A stretch of 64,000 bases of DNA from Acorus gramineus. Taxonomy: Eukaryota > Streptophyta > Magnoliopsida > Acorales > Acoraceae. The translations under genes and the position numbers were made by a program. This document shows, piece by piece, positions 11,395-24,700 of the stretch (its first letter is position 1; each line of letters opens with the position of its first letter). The stretch spans positions 15,977,216-16,041,215 of the forward strand of contig CM060849.1 in the NCBI GenBank assembly GCA_030737835.1, given 5' to 3'. Below the pieces are notes generated by a model. It saw nothing but the letters and a program-made list of their open reading frames with translations, had not been told where the DNA came from and searched no databases.

Positions 11395-12105
11395 GCTATA
11401 TATGGTATGGCTAAACCCTAATTCATCTTTAAATCAAACATAACATATTTTGTATTGCATGCACTCCATGGAATACTTGTAACCTAGATTCATGCAACAC
11501 CAAGGTCTGGATTCCATCAGGATAGTGAAACTGATAAGGCCTAATGGAATTCAGTTCATCAATGCTGGTTTGCATGCATTCATTGAGATACTTGTAACCT
11601 GCGGTCATGAAATACTTCTTTCAATAACCAATATGGGAGTGAGTCGTGACAAAAGGTGTCATAGAGTAGAACTGATCATATAAGCATTGATGTGCCGGAT
11701 CTTATTAGAACCCCTCAATAACGAGTGGAACTGATAAGATCTAATGGAATCTGGTCCATCTGTGCATCATATATAAGTTAAGTGATGAATAATGGATTGG
11801 GAGTATGTGGAGCTTACATGGTTGTTTTGATTTTGGTTTTTATGTTTTGGCAGGTGAGAAAGGAAGGACTGATGGTGGTGGTAGTTCAATGAAGACATGA
11901 AAGGATGTCATTGCATTGTTGATTTGATTTGTGTGTTTATTTTGGTTCTTTTGCATGTATTTTGATTTCCCCATTGTTGTTGGAAGTCTGTAAGTCATGT
12001 GATGTTTGATATCTAGCTGTTGTAGGAATGGATTTGGTTTCGTCCCTTTTTTCTGTATTGTTATTATTGGGGGAGCAATTGAAATAAAATTTTACTCATT
12101 GGTTT
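11395..12105 (+). other. HyPRP 3' untranslated region with probable intron
   Basis: A plausible intron runs 11405-11853: the donor ATG|GTATGG lies 10 nt after the stop codon, and the acceptor TTTTGGCAG|GTGAG follows a T-rich tract. Downstream sequence is T/G-rich like plant 3' UTRs and contains AATAAA at 12083-12088. The candidate intron carries repeated blocks: 'gcatgca...atacttgtaacct' at about 11457 and 11572, and 'aactgataag..ctaatgga' at about 11528 and 11728. The intron is inferred from consensus only. Confidence 0.5.
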
Positions 12106-12109
12106 TTTT

Positions 12110-14410
12110 TTCTCTCTTTTCTATTATTATTATTTTGCATATAAAGGATAGCATGAATCGATGGTCTACGTTGTTGAAAAGTATATTTAATTTGCAAATT
12201 AAAATAGTAAAATAAAAGAAAAAAATGCAAAATCACATGAGAGAAAATCAAAACATAATTGCTAACGTTGAGGGGCGACGTCAGCTTTGAGGAGGTGGGT
12301 CAATTGACCCCCATTAAATTCTTTTATTAGAAAAACACAAGTTAGAGTTTAGGGTTGAGACTCATTTTATATAATCATATGAAGAGATTCATTTATATAT
12401 AACTATGTTTCATCAAATTGAAATAAAAAATAAATACAATTTTTAAATGATAGGATCATTCAGATGCTCATTTATATAATCATATTCAAGTCAGAGGGCT
12501 CATTAAAAATCATATTGTCGAACTCTTATTTTCTATCAAAGTCGACCAACTCTTTTCTTTGATGATTTATTTTTTATTAATGTAAGTTGTTGTCACTGGC
12601 GGACTTAAAGATTGACTGATAGCCCAGCCCAGATTTTAAATTTTTCTTTTATTATTAATGATATATATTAGGATAATGTCACGTATAGTCCCAGTCAAAA
12701 TTCTAGTCTACACGAGTCTTGAATTTTTTAAAAATAATATATATACTACATCTAATGAGGTACATGTTTTATAAAAAATGAAGCATGCATTCTAATGAAT
12801 TGTATGGATGCATTTATAGAAAATGTAAAAAAGTTTCTATCGAAACAAATACATCGTTAATATACATATTCATGTGATTTTCTATCAAGGTATATGAGAT
12901 TAGAATTGGAGCAAAAAAAACTTTTATATAAACATTTAATATAACACATCTCAAAATATTGTCCTGAATCTACCCTTGGTTGTTGTTCTATTTTTAAAAG
13001 AAAATTTTCAATTTTTTTATAAATATACGATAAGAATAGATTTTAAAAAAAAAATTGTAAAATTTATTTTTTTAATAACTCATCTATGAAAATTCCTGAA
13101 GCCGTCACTGCTTACGTTTCAATGGGAAAGAAATAAAATTCTTTATTATTTTTCTAGATTACAAACTCATTCAGGACTTAATTATAGTTCAAACTTCTTT
13201 TTGTATCCCCGTTTACAGGTTGCATAAGTTTTAATCTTTTTTCAAGTAATTCTATAATAATAAGCACATTCATTTTTATAAAAAAAAAATGAACTACACT
13301 TAATTGACTGAATATATTCTATACGCCTTCCGTCACAAAGTACATATTTATACAATGAGTATATACTAAAACAAATGGGTGTGTTCTATTATTTTTTTAA
13401 TAAGGTACATTACATTTTTTGAGTTTTTTGCTTCTCTGGGAATTAAGTTGGTGAGAGTTATAGTAAAAAAAATTCCATTAATACCAGTCAAACATATGGA
13501 TAGCTGGTAACAATATCATCAATACGTACTAATGTGATAAAAATCCAACATGACACATCAGCTTGATGTAAAACAAAGAAAGTGGCCTAAACAGTAAAAT
13601 ATGACGTCCAATATGACTTCTAATAAATTATGAGCATTGTTATATTCTTATTATTTTACCTTTCCGTTTAAAACTTCATATACCTCTCTACTTACCTGCG
13701 GTTGACTTACTGTGACAAGCTGTATATATATATTTCATTAGAAAATTTTACATTCTATAAATAAAATTATACAATCCATTCGAGTCTAAATTTCATCATT
13801 TTTTCATAAAAATGCATAATCACTAGGTGAGATACATATTATTTTCAAAGAAAAAATAAATAAAAAAAAACTGTATTTATCATTAATTTATGTACTAATC
13901 AGGACAAGAAAGAACCCACGCTTGTTGGAGCATGATGACAAATTAAACCAAGGTTCACGTGATATTTGTCCATTCTGTCATTCTGTTTTTTTGATTTGAG
14001 GTACAAAATGATTCATCACCTCACCAGTCACCAGCATGGGATTCTCGTGACCCCCATCTGTTCCTCCAAGAGATGCTCTCCTATCTTTTTGTGGTCTTCA
14101 TCTTTCTTTTTTTTTTCTCTTAAAGCACTGGTATACATAGTTTTTTTTATGCAATTCCAGATGTATTTTTATTTCATTTTCTTAAATAAAATGTAAGTTT
14201 TTTTATTCTTTTAAATGAAAGAGTACATACAATTTATTAGATTATATAATTTTATATTTATAAAAATGCATGCATTATACAATTTTTAAATAAATCAAAA
14301 TATTATGTTTTCATTTCTTTGGTATTGTTGGGGTTGTTCATCAATCATAATGTTGCATCGTTAACCCATAGATCTGCTGTATATTACATCATAATATTGT
14401 TGTATGAATA
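12110..14410. other. AT-rich intergenic with old transposon debris
   Basis: No gene supported. GC-richer patches such as 12268-12312 resemble ends of decayed DNA transposons. One element with inverted termini is listed at 12594-13110. Confidence 0.5.
12594..13110. mobile_element. possible decayed DNA transposon with short inverted ends
   Basis: The left end CACTGGCGGACTTAAAG and the right end, read inward (CAGTGACGGCTTCAGG), are imperfect inverted repeats flanking about 515 bp of AT-rich DNA. I found no matching target duplication, so the assignment and limits are tentative. Confidence 0.35.
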
Positions 14411-14413
14411 GCT

Positions 14414-14889
14414 ATTCAATTTGGGAGGGGTTACTCCCCCGTACCCTTTATTTCAAACCCACCACAAAAAAAAAAAAAAAAAAAATTGGGTGGAGCCGTG
14501 GAGAAGGGTGGGTTTGAAAAATTGAAAGAGATGATGGAAGGGAAAGATAAGAAGAGAGAGAAAAAGAAAGGAGAGTAGCGACAAGGTCGACTAGAGGATA
14601 CCAGAGAGGGGCCGGGTAAGTCGACCCTCCATCCTATCCTCCCTGGCTCGCGCGCGCTCTCTCTCTCTCTCTCTCTCCCCTTTTTCGGTGTCCTTTGGCT
14701 GCCACCTTCATATATCTCTCTCTCTCTCTCTCCCCTTTTTCGGTGTCCTTTGGCTGCCACCTTCGTATCTCTCTCTCTCCCTCTTACTCTATCCCTTTCA
14801 TCCTCTCTCTCACTTTTCCAAACCCACCACCCTTTTTTGTGGTGGGTTTAAAATAAAAGGTGGAAGGAATAACCACTCCCCAATTGAAT
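14414..14889. mobile_element. MITE with ~45-bp terminal inverted repeats
   Basis: The left end (ATTCAATTTGGGAGGGGTTA, then CTTTATTTCAAACCCACCAC) mirrors the right end (ATTCAATTGGGGAGTGGTTA, then TTTTATTTTAAACCCACCAC read inward). The 476-bp body has a poly-A tract near 14465-14484. It also has two direct copies of a CT-microsatellite plus CGGTGTCCTTTGGCTGCCAC (about 14655-14765). No transposase. The target duplication is unclear because the termini extend as inverted repeats into the flanks. The frames here are low-complexity shadows. Confidence 0.65.
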
Positions 14890-15786
14890 AAAAACGAGCA
14901 AATCTGCATATTAATTGAAAGATGCAATAGCAGGTAAAATTTGGACACACCCATAGTTTTCTATTTTTTTATTTTTATCTTTTGGGTGAGGAGAAACACC
15001 TACACATGGGCCATAGCACATACAAACAAAGAATCAATCCTTTGGGCCCCTCAACATAAACTCCAGTATGTTCCACTATGTCAACATATACACTATTATT
15101 AAAAAAACATTAAAAAAAAAACATGCATTCAATTCGTAAAGTGTGTATGTACTATATAAAAAAAAAATTAGTGTGTATAACTTAACACTTCTGATTTTCA
15201 TGTCTAAATTCAGTAACTTGTCTACATGATCAAACTAATTTGTCATGCACAAACCTGAAAAATGGAACACGAGAACTGCCATGCCGAAATCAAGCCTAAT
15301 GTCCGGAGGATGCAACACACATGAAAACACAGACCTTAATGTAAAGAATATAACCTGTATACAAGTTGGATCCACTTAGCCAGACATCAACCAATCAACC
15401 CTATTATATTATTATGTACATCAAAATTTAGGGTAACCAATTGAGAAGAAAAAAAACCTTGATGATTCATATGAGAAAAATAACCTTTCCCTTGAAACAA
15501 ACAGATGCTGTGAATGGAAATAGAACCTTTGCATTTACTTTTACCTAAATGAATGAATTTTTCCAAACCTTTTGTTGCAGTTTGATATCATCTCTCCTAC
15601 AACTTGGTGCTCCCCAGTGGTCATCTGCCATGCCACCAAGCCCTAAATTAAAAAGGGGTGAAGAAAAGAAAGGCTTATTCTAGGACGACGATGACAACTG
15701 ACTCGCTGTGCGTATGTTACAGATGATCTACGATTTTCCTGGTCTACCTAACTCTGGCCAAGAAGGGTTGGTCGGGACACTGAACC
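14890..15786. other. intergenic and CNOT10 3' UTR
   Basis: The region left of the CNOT10 stop (15787) must contain its 3' UTR on the minus strand, perhaps down to about 15550, but I see no clear AATAAA near it. Nothing else is recognised. Confidence 0.4.
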
Positions 15787-18700
15787 CTACAAGAATCTGA
15801 CATGGCTACAACGCTTCAACATGACAAGCACGTCTTGTGTCTTCCCGAGAATGAGATTGATGTAAATCGTAGCAAGCAATGCCCGTGTGTCGTTGGGAAG
15901 TGCTGACACTGCCTCTGTTGCAAACCGGTTGGCCTGCTCCAGATTGCCTTGCAGGACAGACATTGTTGAAAGGTTCACGTAAAGCTCCCCCCGAGCCTCT
16001 TCCGGCTTAAGGAACACCATACTTTGTTTCGCACAGTTTGATTCTTCATCCCCACCTTTCTCGATCCTCCAGTTGTCTCTATCTTCATCGCTGAAAGGCA
16101 ACTCAATGTTGTTTCCGTCCAAAACATAGGCTGACAAATGCTCGGCAGCCTCCTTTGGCCGGTTCAGGCGACAGAGGGCCTCCGCAGCATACACGCGGCT
16201 CAAAAATATGTAAATTCTGGAACAGTCTGGCAGTTTCTGAAGTTCCATTGCTGCTGAGAGAGCTCTCAAAGGATTTTCCAAGTTTAACTCCACATAGGCT
16301 AGATCCGCTAGGACAGCTTGCCTAATCATGTGGTTTTCCTTCCTCAACACGCCTTCATAAGCAGTGATGGAACTCTGAAAGAGATTATTTGGGCTCCCGC
16401 CTTTTGTTTCTTTAGAATCACCATTGGCATTGACCTGTGAAGATGCCAAAGTGACATTCGATGCCTTTGAATCTGCAATCCCAACACCTGGGGACTTCAA
16501 TTCAAAAGCATTCAATAGATGCAGTGCATTGAACAAACATTGCCGGGCAAAAGGTAGTGAGAGCCTGTATCGATCACCACTGCATATCACACCATCCTGT
16601 CCCATGGAAACCAATCGTCTATTTCTCGAGAGGGTATCTTCAACAACTAATTGCCGCCATTTGCCTACACCAATAACATGAACCTTTATTTCATCACCTG
16701 ACGAGGCCCCACTAGATCTCAAAAGCCCTTTTTCCAATGCTAATAAACAGCATTCTGCAAACCGAAGCCACAGCAAAGGCCGATTGAAGAAAAATGAACT
16801 GGCCTTCTGGAAAAAGCGAGCAGCAAGTAATGGCTTCCCACAGGCCAAAGATTGTAGACCGCAGTTGTACATGATGAGGAAAGACTTGTCCTGTGAAAAA
16901 GTTGAGAGTTTCAGAGACTTCTCCGATCGAAGTGCTGAGTTGTATCTGAGAGCCTTCAAGAAGTACATAGAAGAGATGTGGTGCTTCCCAAGCTGATGGT
17001 GTATGCACCCAAGATTATTGTTGAACATGCATAATATAAATGGTTCTGTTCGACTGCTGGATGTCATCAATAACTTAATAGCTTTACGGTGATTGCCACG
17101 AGCATACTCTAGCTGAGACTTCAGAAGCAATGCCTTGGAGGAGTCTCTGCCACGTGCAATGTTCATGGCTAACTTTACTTCGCGCTTTGCCGCCTTCAGA
17201 TTCCTAATAAGAAGCAAAAGCTGGACTTTGCAAAGCTGCAGCTTCAGCTTCAGATCAACAGCAGGTGGCCGCTCAGCCAATGTCCTTGAATCATTTGGGG
17301 ATGAAAGCATGGTTCTTGCCAAGCTCTGACCCCCTATATCCAATGTCGAGAGCAAGGTTTCATAATCATATGTATCATCTGAAAATGTTCTATCCAGAGA
17401 ATTTTCTGAAGCATTTGTATTCGCATTTGCATCTGCAACATCTAAAGCTGCCAAATTATTCAGCACTGCAGGAACTTTGGGTGCTTGATTCGCAGACTGG
17501 TGTTGCACAGTGCTTCCATTGTCTCCTTGATTGTTCATGTAGCCAACACTGGGTGTCTTTTCAAGATACTGAATAACATCCTGAAATTCAAAGTAACAAA
17601 TGGACATTTATAAGTAACAAAGAAAAATCATCCACCACAGTGGTAGTAACAATAAAATTGTGTTTCTTTACATATATAATAATAAAAGGGCAAAAGAATC
17701 ACAAAAAGAAGCAAAACGACCCTGAACTAATTTGCCTCTGCACAATAGCGTACACCATATATGCAAAATAAAGATTTTAAAGTTAAGAATAACAGAAACA
17801 GAATAAATATATATATATATAATGCTACCAGAACAAAATGCTCAAGAAATAAAGGTACAAAGTGTACTGAAACCCCAACAATGAAGAAAGAAAGAAAGAA
17901 AACCACACTTTCCACTTTTACAAGGGCTAGTTTGACAGTTTTGAGGATAAATTGTCGTAATTTTACGAAATAAAAAATCTATCAATTTTTTCCTTATTCA
18001 CATTTGTCAAACTTGGGACAAAAGGCGGGATAAATGTTATTCCATCCTTTAGATGAAACAAAAAATCTCCATTTTCATTTCAAAATAGGGACAATTATCC
18101 GCACTATATCCCGATTATTTTTTTATACCAAACAGGATAAGTTGTCTTCCCCACAATTACTCCTTATCCCACCACTTAACCCCTTCCCAAACTATCCCTA
18201 AGGAGGATAAAAATACTATATGAAGGATGGCACACCAGTTGATGCAGAAACAGAGGCAATCTTGATGGGCCTGCAATACGCAGATAGACAAGGATTTCAG
18301 AATGTGTGTGTGCATGGACACGGAGGCTTTGGTGACTGTTGCTGAGCGAGTCCACAGAACCATTCTCCATTCGAGACATGGTGCAGGAAAATCGGGGCTT
18401 AGTCCACAGAACCGTTCTACATTCGAGACATGGTGCAGGAAAATCGGGGCTTAGTACCTGCATGCCGACACATTTCAAGGTCCCCAGGCAGTGGATAGCA
18501 ACCACTGACACCCTAGCTAGACATGCAAGATTGACACCGGAAGAAGCAAGGTTATCTGCATCAGCAACTGATTGAGTTATCACATCCATTCTGATACATT
18601 ACTTGTCGATCCATCAGTTGCTCTAATCATTTCAGTATGACAAAACGAGAGCAGTCTGTGTCTCATTGTATTTGTACCTAGTGGTACTTGCCCCTGGCTG

Positions 18701-21700
18701 GGAGTCCAGGGACATACCAGAAAAATACCGTGTGAGAACTTCATTAAAAAACTACAAGCATATTCTAGAAAATCTCAACATTTTTTTGGCATTATTGTTG
18801 TAACAAGGTATCCAAAATCAATTATTCAGAGTATTGGATATTTTATGAAGGTTAAATCAATACAGTTGCCATCCAAAAACTTTGATCCCCATATACTGCA
18901 TTGCCAAATTGGTATCTAAAATTTTCAAGCTTTTGAACATCAAAGACTTCCTCCTAGTAATCAATTGAAAGTGTGTCAACTAATAACATATGCAAAAGGA
19001 CAAATGGAGATCCAGATCAAAATCCTGCACTAGAGATTTCTCCATGAAAATTTATACATTTTAAATGGCTCTTTGCTTTATTTAAATGATGTTGATGTGC
19101 CCTCTTTCATCAGCAACATAAACCAAATTACTATCGAAATAAATCTGTAGTAAGCCTCTTTCATCCCTATTAAACCAACAAGTAAATGTCCTAAATAAAT
19201 CGCTCCATAAAAATTACTAGGCTAGGGCGGCAACCAACAAGCACAATATTCTAATAGAGAAGTTATGACTTAAATTGGTGTGCTAACCACATAATTATTT
19301 TAAATGACTCATTAGTTTGAATAATTTTATAGTCTCATACTCTGAGTTGGCTTTTTATTGCAAATAAATGCAATATGCTCCTTTCAATCTATATTATTTC
19401 AAATAATACAACATACACTCATACTTGTTCCTCCCATAATCACCATGGCATGCACGCGCATTCAATTTTCCCAATGCTCACTCTTCTTCTTCTTTTTTTG
19501 AAAATGGTAGGCATGTGCCATGATTATATTAGTATTAGAGCAAATTCCCGGAAAGGAGATTACAAAGTAATAGCCCTTGGAGGACTAGACCGAATCACGG
19601 CAGAGGAGTTCCCACACAAAGCTGTCAAAAGATTGCATCTGGATTGTTCCCATCACCAAGGGCGAGGTCATGTGCTATGCCAATGCATATATAAGCGGTG
19701 ACTGTGACCAACATGTAGGAGTTCAAATGTAGTAGTACTGGAAGTTGTCTCTCGCAATGGTTTCTCCATGATGATTATATTAAGCTCAACAAGACCCAAT
19801 CCCAATACTCCCCCACCGTGAGACACAGACACCTTGTTTGGGTTGTTTCCACTCTATTGAAGATTCAGTGCTTTTGGATTCTCATACTCAATAAGGTCCT
19901 AGCTAAACCAAACCGATTGAAATGAGTTCATGATAGTAATGGCCTTTGCAAGCTTTGTGAGAGGGAAGAGGAATCAAGAAAACACCTTTTCCTTAATTGC
20001 TCTTTTAACTCTCGGATTAGGAGAAGGTGAGCTCAGCTTTAGGGTCACTGTGCTCCTTTAGAGATCTTGAGGGGATGTGGAGATGGTGCCAGAGAAGACA
20101 CAAGCAAAGTGACCTAAGTAACCTAGCAAAGGTCAATCGCTGACCCCTGGCAGTATATTGGAGTAGTAGGATTTCAGCAATGAATGAATATTCAAAATAA
20201 GAGGGCTATGTGGAAAATACTTGTGCAACGATACATCTCTTCATAGATCATGGGTCATCATACTCCTTGGAGTGGAAACGCCGTCCACCATAAACAGGGA
20301 ATACATGGTTCAGAGTGTGTTGATATTCAAGTCATCCATTATTGGGTGATTTCTTTTGTCCTTCCCTTTTCTCTATCTTCGTCGAGAAATCTCTCATCTC
20401 CTTTTGTACAAGGAATTATCTTATTAATATAAATTGCTCCAATCTTTTGTATATATAAAAAAAAAAGAATGACACCTAAATAATAAGGTTCTATCTTTTG
20501 AGAAAAGGTGACACACACAAAAACAAAAGCTCCATACATGTCAGGCTACTTTTTTTATAAACGATTGGTCACTGGTGTCCCCATTAACATGTCAAGTGGC
20601 ACTAAAGTCTAACCCGTGCATAATTACAAAAAACAAGGTATATTATGAACCCAGGAAAACAATCCAAACAAACAAAGTCAGCATCGTACTAACCACTCTC
20701 AAACATCAACCAAAGGAACTACCCCCAACAAAGTACAAACCCACTCCAACTATCCAGATGGATGCAATCATCCCCTAACTAAGTTTAAATTTCCTCGTTC
20801 TTTTAAATTTGTCATACCATTAAACTACATATTTTCAATAAAAACATATTTTGCTGAAAATTATTATCTTTCTTGTCAACCATAGGGCCCAGCAGACAGC
20901 ATGCGGGGTCACTTGGATAAATTTCTCATGTTTGCTTTTATTGTTCTTCTCTTCATTCCGTTGGATCATTTCTTGTCACCCAAAAGATTTCTACTTTCAA
21001 CAAATATTTTTGAAAAAAAATTTTTAATAAGAAACATGCCATGATCTGGAAACACACAAAAAGTTGCATTTAAGCGAACATGCAGCCCCCATCCCTCCTC
21101 CCACCTGGTAAAAAAGGAACTTTTTCCCACAAAACCTGCCAACACATGCACAAACCCAACCCAATCAGAACCCACCAGATATATAACCTGATATGATATC
21201 GATGAATTTCAGTGGTATCTTCAATATCGCTTCAAAAAATGGGAAAAAAAGAAAAACGATATTACCTATTTATCATAAAGACAGCTAGAAATGACACTCC
21301 AATGAGACACCAGACACACTTTTCATCACTATCCTGGAAATGGTACACAGACCAATCAACTCTAGATGCTCTGTGGATGACTTGGATTATGATAGGTAGT
21401 CACTTACTATCTCGTGGTTGTGAAAAATAATTTATGATACCCTATAGTAAATGCCACCCCTTTATTCTTTGCACAACAACCAAGCAGAACAAACAAGATA
21501 ACATAATATAAGAAATTTCATTTCATTGAATGGCATGTCAAACTTGCTAATAAAATCTGTATTTAAGCACTCAAATATGTTTAAGGAATGCACATGCCTC
21601 AACCAAGGTACAACAAATTCAGTTAGATAGTCATGTTTGCAAATAACCAAAAACATTTTTGATAATCTATAGTAAATGACACCCCATTAATATTTGCACA

Positions 21701-24700
21701 ACAACCAAGCAGAAAAAAACAAAATAACATGAAAAGAGAACTCATTGAAGGGCATGTCAAACTTGCACATAAAATTTGTATTTAAGCACTCCAATGTGTT
21801 TGCGGAATGCATGTGCCTCAACCAAGGTAAAACAAAAGCAGTTAGATAGTCATGGTTGCAAATAACCACAAAATTTTCTATACAAATAATTAATAAATAC
21901 AATAAACATCAGGAAGAGACAAAGTGGGAGACATGATTGACCCAATACCTGCCAATGACATGGGAGTGCCATTGGCAGCCATAACAGACACAAGAGAAGG
22001 AGAGAAACTAGAAATAAACAAAGAAGGATCACTGCCATATGATGTGTAGCACCTGACTAAAAAATCCATGTGGAGGGCGAAGGTCAATTACATTTGGCCA
22101 GCAAAAAAAAAAACTGATACTTACCAAAAGATCCCTATTATACTGGACTTCTAGCCGGGCAAACAATTCAAATATACTCGTGCCCAGTAAACAATTAAAA
22201 CACAATGTTACCAAAGGCCAGGATTAATGAAAGACGGGAACTCTGGAACAAGGCAAAACATGGTTCAAAAAATCAAGACGACAAAAAAGTGGGTCTTTCC
22301 AATTCAAAAAGTTAGGTGGTCTGATACTTTAGTGGCACAGGGAATATTTAAAAAGCATCAATCTACTCTAAAATCTTACTTCTCAACACTATGTTCATAA
22401 TATTAAGAATCGCCCCTGCCCTGCAAAAAAAATCTAAAAAATTACAGCTACCGCCTACCACTATATTTAAGAAACATGGAGTCCAACTATAAAAACGAAG
22501 CATAGCTTCAATGCATATTGAACGATGTCAGTCATGAGACATATGTCAAGATATGTGCTTTTTACTTGGTAAGACCTGTATACTTCTCTGTGAACCAGTC
22601 AATTCTATGGAAAAGGAATAAACTGAATATATATATTTTTTATTTTTTTTGAAGAAATGGTGCTCCCCAGGATTTGATCCCTTGACCTCTTTCAGAGAGG
22701 TGGGAGGTGCCTTCCGCCTTAACCAAAGCTCGGTTCACAAATAAACTAAATATATTAAAGAGAGGCAAAATGTTTACAAGCTTGAATATGTCATAACATA
22801 AGACATTATATATTGAAACATTTATTGAAAAAAGATCAAAATAGTAGAAGGAAAATCTGGCAAATAAGTAGGAAAAGATCTTTCAGTATTATGAGGATGA
22901 TGATTCACTTATACAGTTTCCGCAATCACTGGTCAATTATGGACATTTTATTTCAAAAGTATAATGGGGTTCATAATAAGCACACATTTGGTCAAACTAG
23001 CATAATCATGTTCACAATCATGAAACTAAATCTCAATACTTGTGAGGCAGAAACTTTCATTGAGAGATGCATAAACAACAAGTTTTACTGTATTCGAAGA
23101 AGTTTTTATCTCAAATTTTGGAAAGTCAACTTACTGCAGCTTTAGAAGCATCATGGGAAGAGAGCGCTACATCCAGTAAAAGAAGGCAAATATGAAGAGC
23201 TATTGTCTGCAAGAAACAAATGGATTAAAGTGTAACTGAGACAACAGACAACTTCAAAGATAACAATCAGCAAACATCAATACCTCTTCAATGGGTTCTA
23301 TATTTTGATATAATGTTTCCAAAACTGACAATGCTTTTGCATAATCATGTAGATGGAAAAGGACAATTGCCTGTTATCATCAAATGAAAGTTACCATGGG
23401 ATGAACTTAAGGAGTTCGGAGTTACACAAAAAATTGGAAAAATAAATCATCTCAGGCTTTTCATGTCAAGGGAACATACAATGTTCAACTTCACAATAGA
23501 CGTATCATGTTCATCTGTGAAAGATATATTGGCACTGTTTGCAGTGAAATGATGCAAGGTGGAAGCAGGCCCTTTGCATACTGAAACTGCATTATTTCCA
23601 AGGTTGCTGGCAACTTCAGTTTCTCCAGACGCATGACCAAGGTCTTCACTTCTCTTCTACACCACCATTATGTTTCAAAGTGTGAGAACACTATCAAGCA
23701 AGAGAAAATCAATTAACTCTACCAATATCATTACCATTTTAGATACTCATTTTCCGAACATGTTGTTCTTGAGTATCAACGTAATTCAAATAGATAGTGC
23801 AAAGGATGCACGACATGCTAACTACAAAAATGGAAATTTAAACTTCCAGAACATAATGCACATGCAAAGATTTGATTCCAGCATAGTAATCATGACTAAA
23901 AGGGGAAAAAATTTTAAAAAGTAGAAAAATTCAATCATGAAGAACATCAATGATGATTCTTGACTATACCAGAGTACCTACTTTCATTGGGGAACCACCC
24001 ACGAGCACACCCCTTTCCTTTCTTCTCCCACAACTGATATTAGGTGCCTTAGGTGAAAGAAGCAACATCTTCAACTAATGGCTCCGTTGATATTAAAAAA
24101 ATCAATATGTACAAAGGCAAATATAAAATACATGGTCTACTTGCTCAAGAAGAAAAAAGATCTATGACCCTATCGGCCTATCCCAAACAATGTGGAGATT
24201 TTACAGCTATTAAAAATTTGCACTTAACACACACACATCCATGAACTCCACTAGTGCCTTGCACGTGCAAACCACTTCAACTAATTGTTCCCAAGGGACT
24301 CCTAGTGCATTTGTTTTTTATATTTTGTGAGAAATCCACATTAACAAACTCATAGCATTATCATCCACCCAAAAATCTAATTGCTTATTGAACGCCCAAA
24401 ACTCCAATACATATTACAAAGTGATATTTATATTTTTTCAATGTTATTGATACGCAATAAATGCATAACTCAAGAGGAAGGGTGATAGAAGCGTGAAGGC
24501 AAAAATCTTTAAAACTTTTTGTTTGGCAATGACTTGGGCCTTGTGGATTTCCCAGAATCATTGTTTATTTCACGAGACGCCAATGTATGTTGAAAATATA
24601 TGGGAGATAGTGGTGAGGTTCATTCACCACTATCATAAAAAAATTAATTAATATATATAATATATAAGGCAACTTAATAGCTTATTAGTCAACTAAGGAT

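Noticed and set aside
14431-14891. Frames over the CT-rich MITE
   Set aside because: Artefacts of a repeat; the element ends as inverted repeats, not as a gene.
16424-17576. Several frames antisense to the last CNOT10 exon
   Set aside because: Shadows of a conserved coding exon with no independent evidence.
22625-22740. True tRNA gene
   Set aside because: Pol III box-like motifs are present but no cloverleaf with an acceptor stem can be drawn. The A/T tail and target duplications show a SINE.
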